Assembly (NCBI GenBank): GCA_964439625.1 | Contig: CAYTPI010000001.1 | Span: forward strand, 310,001 to 374,000 | Length of the DNA stretch: 64,000 nt | Direction of reading: 5' to 3' | From: CAYTPI01 sp964439625 | GTDB lineage: Bacteria > Chloroflexota > Anaerolineae > Aggregatilineales > UBA3940 | Program-made: the position numbers and the translations under genes | Shown: piece after piece, positions 61,300 through 64,000 of the stretch | Layout of the letters: every line of letters begins with the position of its first letter | Position numbering within the stretch: position 1 is the stretch's first letter | The notes under the pieces: model-generated | Told to the model about the DNA's origin: nothing | The model's input: only the letters and a program-made list of their open reading frames with translations | Databases searched by the model: none

Positions 61300-61977
61300 A
61301 TGACTTCCCGCCGACGTCTCGATCAGAACCTGCGCCAAGTCCGTTATGACATCGCTCAAATGGGCACCCTGGTTGAGCGCGCTGTCGAACGTGCTTATCG
61401 CGCTTTGCGCTTGCACGATACGATTTTAGCGCAAAGTGTGATTGAATCTGATGAAGGCATTGACAAACGACGCTACCACATTGAGAAATTCGTTACAACG
61501 ACACTCGCTTTGCATCTACCACGAAGCCGAGACCAACGCGTTCTGATTGCTTCCCTGATGGTGGCCACCGACCTTGAACGTATGGCGGATCATGCTACCG
61601 GTATTGCCCGCAGTGTACTGCGTGCTGAAACGCAGATTGCCGCTGCTGCGTACCCGCAGCAGCTTTCCGACATGTCGCAGCTTGTGCGCCGCATGATCCT
61701 CGACGGTGCCACGGCCTTCACAGAAGAAAACGCTGTTGAAGCAGAACAAGTCGCCTACCGCGATCACAATGTGGATGCCCTCTACTTTGACCTCTTCAAC
61801 CAATTGATCTCTCAAATGCGCGATGGTGAAGTAACCATCCAAAGAGGGACCTTCTTCTTATGGGCAGGGCACAGTATGGAACGTATCGGTGATCACGTCA
61901 CGAACGTCTGTGAACGGATCGTCTATGTAACCACGGGTGAAATTGTAAACTTCAACCGCAAAGCCCCCGACGCCTAA
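61300..61977 (+). CDS. phoU: Phosphate-signalling regulator PhoU
   Basis: 225 aa with the two three-helix PhoU repeats. The E/DxxxD-type metal motif in each repeat is visible in ESDEGIDKRRY (first) and YRDHNVDALYFDL (second). It restrains phosphate uptake and the sensor kinase when phosphate is plentiful. AGGAG lies 9 nt upstream. It is downstream of pstB in the same transcription direction, as in other pst operons. Confidence 0.95.
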   Translation: MTSRRRLDQNLRQVRYDIAQMGTLVERAVERAYRALRLHDTILAQSVIESDEGIDKRRYHIEKFVTTTLALHLPRSRDQRVLIASLMVATDLERMADHATGIARSVLRAETQIAAAAYPQQLSDMSQLVRRMILDGATAFTEENAVEAEQVAYRDHNVDALYFDLFNQLISQMRDGEVTIQRGTFFLWAGHSMERIGDHVTNVCERIVYVTTGEIVNFNRKAPDA

Positions 61978-62211
61978 CCGCCTATTTGCTCTGCGCTGCT
62001 CTCAGTGGATGTCAACTTATAGCGACCTGCGGTACACTCACGCGCTGATTAATTTCTCGTGAATGAGTGGTTTTTAGGTATAGCAACTGGAATGAAGCTA
62101 ACCCTGCTGCTAGAATTGCTAAAGCACATGTCAGCGAGAATAAGTTGATATTTCCGCGCCAGATTAATCGTCTGGTTAGCGAATTCCATTGAGTTTAGGT
62201 GAGAAATATAC

Positions 62212-64000
62212 ATGAGTCCATCAAAATTAACGCCGGACGTTTGGCCCATTACGGATGTGGGTGGTGCCGACAACGGTGAGAATGAAGACTACGTTCTGAT
62301 TTACCAACCGCAAGACCCAGATGAGATGCTCCTTTCTGGCAGCTTGTACTTGGTAGCAGATGGTATGGGTGGTGGGTCACGCGGGCGCATTGCCAGCCAG
62401 TACGCCGCAGAGCGGATTATGCAGTTATATTATCAGGTTGTCGGCGAACCAGACCTCGGCATCCGCATGCGTGACGCAATCGAAGTGACCAACCGCGAGC
62501 TATACGACTACGCCAAAGAGCGCCCAGAACTTGTCAAGCTATCCACGACTGTCGTTGCTGTTGTTGTTCGCGGTGAGCAATTGTACGCTGCATCAGTTGG
62601 CGACAGCCGCGCTTACCTGATCCGTGAGGGCAAGATCCAACAGCTCACCACAGATCATACACTGGTTCAGCAGTTGTTAGATGAAAACGCAATCTCAGCG
62701 ACTCAAGCCCGTGAACATCCGCGTCGCGATGTGGTGCTGCGTTCACTAGGTACAGAAGATACCGTCACGGTTGACCTATACGATCAACGCCTGCGGGCAG
62801 ATGATGTGCTGCTGCTATGCTCAGATGGCCTCAGTCACTATATGCACGATGATGAGATCGCTGAAATTGCATCGACGTTGTCACCGCGCAATGCCGCAGA
62901 CACCCTGTTGATGAAGACCAAAGACCGTGGCAGCAAAGACAATGTCAGTATTATTCCTGTGCTATTACGCGATGGCGCACCACCACTGGCAGCAGATGTT
63001 CCCCACATGTGGGATGGCACCCCGCCCAAACTAGATGGGATGGCGAATGCGGCGCTGGCGTCAGGAGCAGCACCCGCACAGCAGATACGTCCATCTGTTG
63101 GTGACGAGACCATGATGAACCAACGTCCTATGAATGACAGCTTGCAGGCTGGCGATACCTTAGTGTCGTCTTCGGGTGATTGGATGGACGCACCTGACAC
63201 GGGGCAATTTGCGACATTCCAACCGCCAGAAACCCCAGACTATCAGCAACAAGAAACGCCCGCGCCTACCTATGACTCGTCGGTAAAGCCCGCACCTCAG
63301 TTTGGTGGCGAGCAAGAGCCACCGGTTGACCTTGGGCAGACCCAGCAAAATCCGCGGATGGTGCCGCCGCAAGCCCTGCAAGACCACCCCTCCCAATGGG
63401 ATGAACAACAGCAGCTTGGTCAGCAAGCACCGCTCCCTCAAGGGCCGTCTCAACCGCAGCAGGTGCCACCGTCACCTTATATACCACAAACGCCGCCGCC
63501 ACAGTCAACACCGCCAGGGGCGATGCCGCCGATGCAGGGACAACCACCCCAGGCTTCTCAGTATGATCAGTATGGTCAGCGAGGTGTGCCAAGAGGCTAT
63601 ACGCCGCCACCCGGTAGCAATGTCCCCATCGATCCAGTGACCGGTTTGCCAGCGGTGCCACCGGGGCAGGGCTATGTTGACCCATACGCACCGCGTGTTT
63701 ACCAACCGCCATCTGCCGCAGCACAGGCGGGGCGAAACCGCGGCGGCATTTCATTGGCTGCTTTCGCTGGGATTGGCTTGGTTGCAATTCTCTTAACGGC
63801 TATTCTGGTTGTATTGCTGGTCAATCCATTTGACTTCGACCTACCGTTTGGCAGTGGTGGCGAGGAGGACGTCGCTGATATAGCACCTGATGAGACGAAC
63901 GCCATTGTTGATCCAACTGCTGGCGGAGCAGATGGTGCTGCGCCAGTTGACCCAGCTGCAGGAAACGGTCCCACCGATCCGGCAGCCCAGCCTGCGCTAC
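62212..64000 (+). CDS. PP2C-family Ser/Thr phosphatase with C-terminal membrane segment (partial)
   Basis: The gene has no stop before the window ends, so it is 3' partial (at least 596 codons). ATG 62212 is preceded by AGGTGAG. PP2C metal Asp residues: D20 in GGADNGENED, D50 in VADGMGGG, then the SVGDSRAYL, LLCSDGLSHY and DNVSIIPV motifs. A Pro/Gln-rich linker (about 260-505) follows, then a membrane helix (about 512-535) and an acidic periplasmic part (VADIAPDETNAI). It dephosphorylates Ser/Thr kinase targets and may oppose kinases whose products the FHA proteins at 45414 and 46031 would read. Confidence 0.93.
   Translation, partial: MSPSKLTPDVWPITDVGGADNGENEDYVLIYQPQDPDEMLLSGSLYLVADGMGGGSRGRIASQYAAERIMQLYYQVVGEPDLGIRMRDAIEVTNRELYDYAKERPELVKLSTTVVAVVVRGEQLYAASVGDSRAYLIREGKIQQLTTDHTLVQQLLDENAISATQAREHPRRDVVLRSLGTEDTVTVDLYDQRLRADDVLLLCSDGLSHYMHDDEIAEIASTLSPRNAADTLLMKTKDRGSKDNVSIIPVLLRDGAPPLAADVPHMWDGTPPKLDGMANAALASGAAPAQQIRPSVGDETMMNQRPMNDSLQAGDTLVSSSGDWMDAPDTGQFATFQPPETPDYQQQETPAPTYDSSVKPAPQFGGEQEPPVDLGQTQQNPRMVPPQALQDHPSQWDEQQQLGQQAPLPQGPSQPQQVPPSPYIPQTPPPQSTPPGAMPPMQGQPPQASQYDQYGQRGVPRGYTPPPGSNVPIDPVTGLPAVPPGQGYVDPYAPRVYQPPSAAAQAGRNRGGISLAAFAGIGLVAILLTAILVVLLVNPFDFDLPFGSGGEEDVADIAPDETNAIVDPTAGGADGAAPVDPAAGNGPTDPAAQPAL

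Noticed and set aside
61978..62211. Possible small gene between phoU and the PP2C gene
   Set aside because: The only open frame is antisense to the PP2C start, and nothing motif-like is present.

Overview
This is a chromosomal stretch from a bacterium with about fifty genes on both strands, short operons and no phage, transposase or CRISPR array. The best fit by protein style is a Chloroflexota (Anaerolineae-like) genome. The reasons are lipoproteins with Thr/Pro/Val spacers after the lipobox (VVVTATP-type), a very large PTPS-related membrane protein, TPR-TM-glycosidase fusions, tandem DUF4013 membrane proteins, SUMF1-type lipoproteins and many GAF/PAS kinases. This is inferred from family content, not from a tree. 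A run of exactly ten Ns (15196-15205) marks a scaffold gap, and several genes are broken by single-base shifts at homopolymers, so the source looks like a draft or metagenomic assembly.

Layout. 1-2.2 kb: split transketolase, a small membrane protein and a selenocysteine tRNA (minus strand). 2.7-8.2 kb: GAF histidine kinase, Tat-exported L,D-transpeptidase, MpaB-like oxygenase, ribosomal protein L28, a HEAT-repeat protein and a frameshifted DM13 lipoprotein. 8.5-21.6 kb: membrane proteins, a ClpP-like protease, a histidine kinase/response regulator operon, SRPBCC protein, nitrilase-family amidase, glycosyltransferase, an orphan permease with a PTP-type phosphatase, response-regulator remnants and a frameshifted AlkB-like gene. 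21.7-33.5 kb: HU, a GH63-type glucosidase overlapping tag, an M50 protease, alanine dehydrogenase translationally coupled to a divergent histidine-lyase homologue that lacks the MIO triad, two acetyltransferases, a TPR-TM-glycosidase fusion and a strong intergenic palindrome. 33.5-44.2 kb: Dps, UbiA-type prenyltransferase, YtxH protein, MFS transporter, flavodoxin, Lhr-type helicase, a pentapeptide-repeat membrane protein, and a plsC-HEAT-membrane protein operon. 44.2-49.6 kb: glycosyltransferase, two FHA proteins, a VapBC-like pair, a DUF2721 protein with a RidA remnant, and two DUF4013 proteins. 49.6-59.2 kb: GH116 glycosidase, a large leucine-rich-repeat protein, a proteasome-like Ntn-hydrolase coupled to a tiny acidic protein, two SUMF1-type lipoproteins and initiator tRNA. 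59.2-64 kb: dihydrouridine synthase, pstB-phoU, and a PP2C phosphatase that runs off the window.

How parts work together. pstB-phoU belongs to phosphate uptake and its control. FHA proteins and the PP2C phosphatase are the reader and eraser of Ser/Thr phosphorylation; no Hanks-type kinase is in the window. GH63 and GH116 enzymes without signal peptides suggest cytoplasmic glucoside turnover. Selenocysteine tRNA implies Sec decoding, although no selA/B/D or selenoprotein was recognised here. The most promising leads for undescribed biology are the MIO-less lyase coupled to alanine dehydrogenase, the Ntn-hydrolase with its small partner, and a set of orphan ABC-2-like membrane proteins, one of them fused to pentapeptide repeats.
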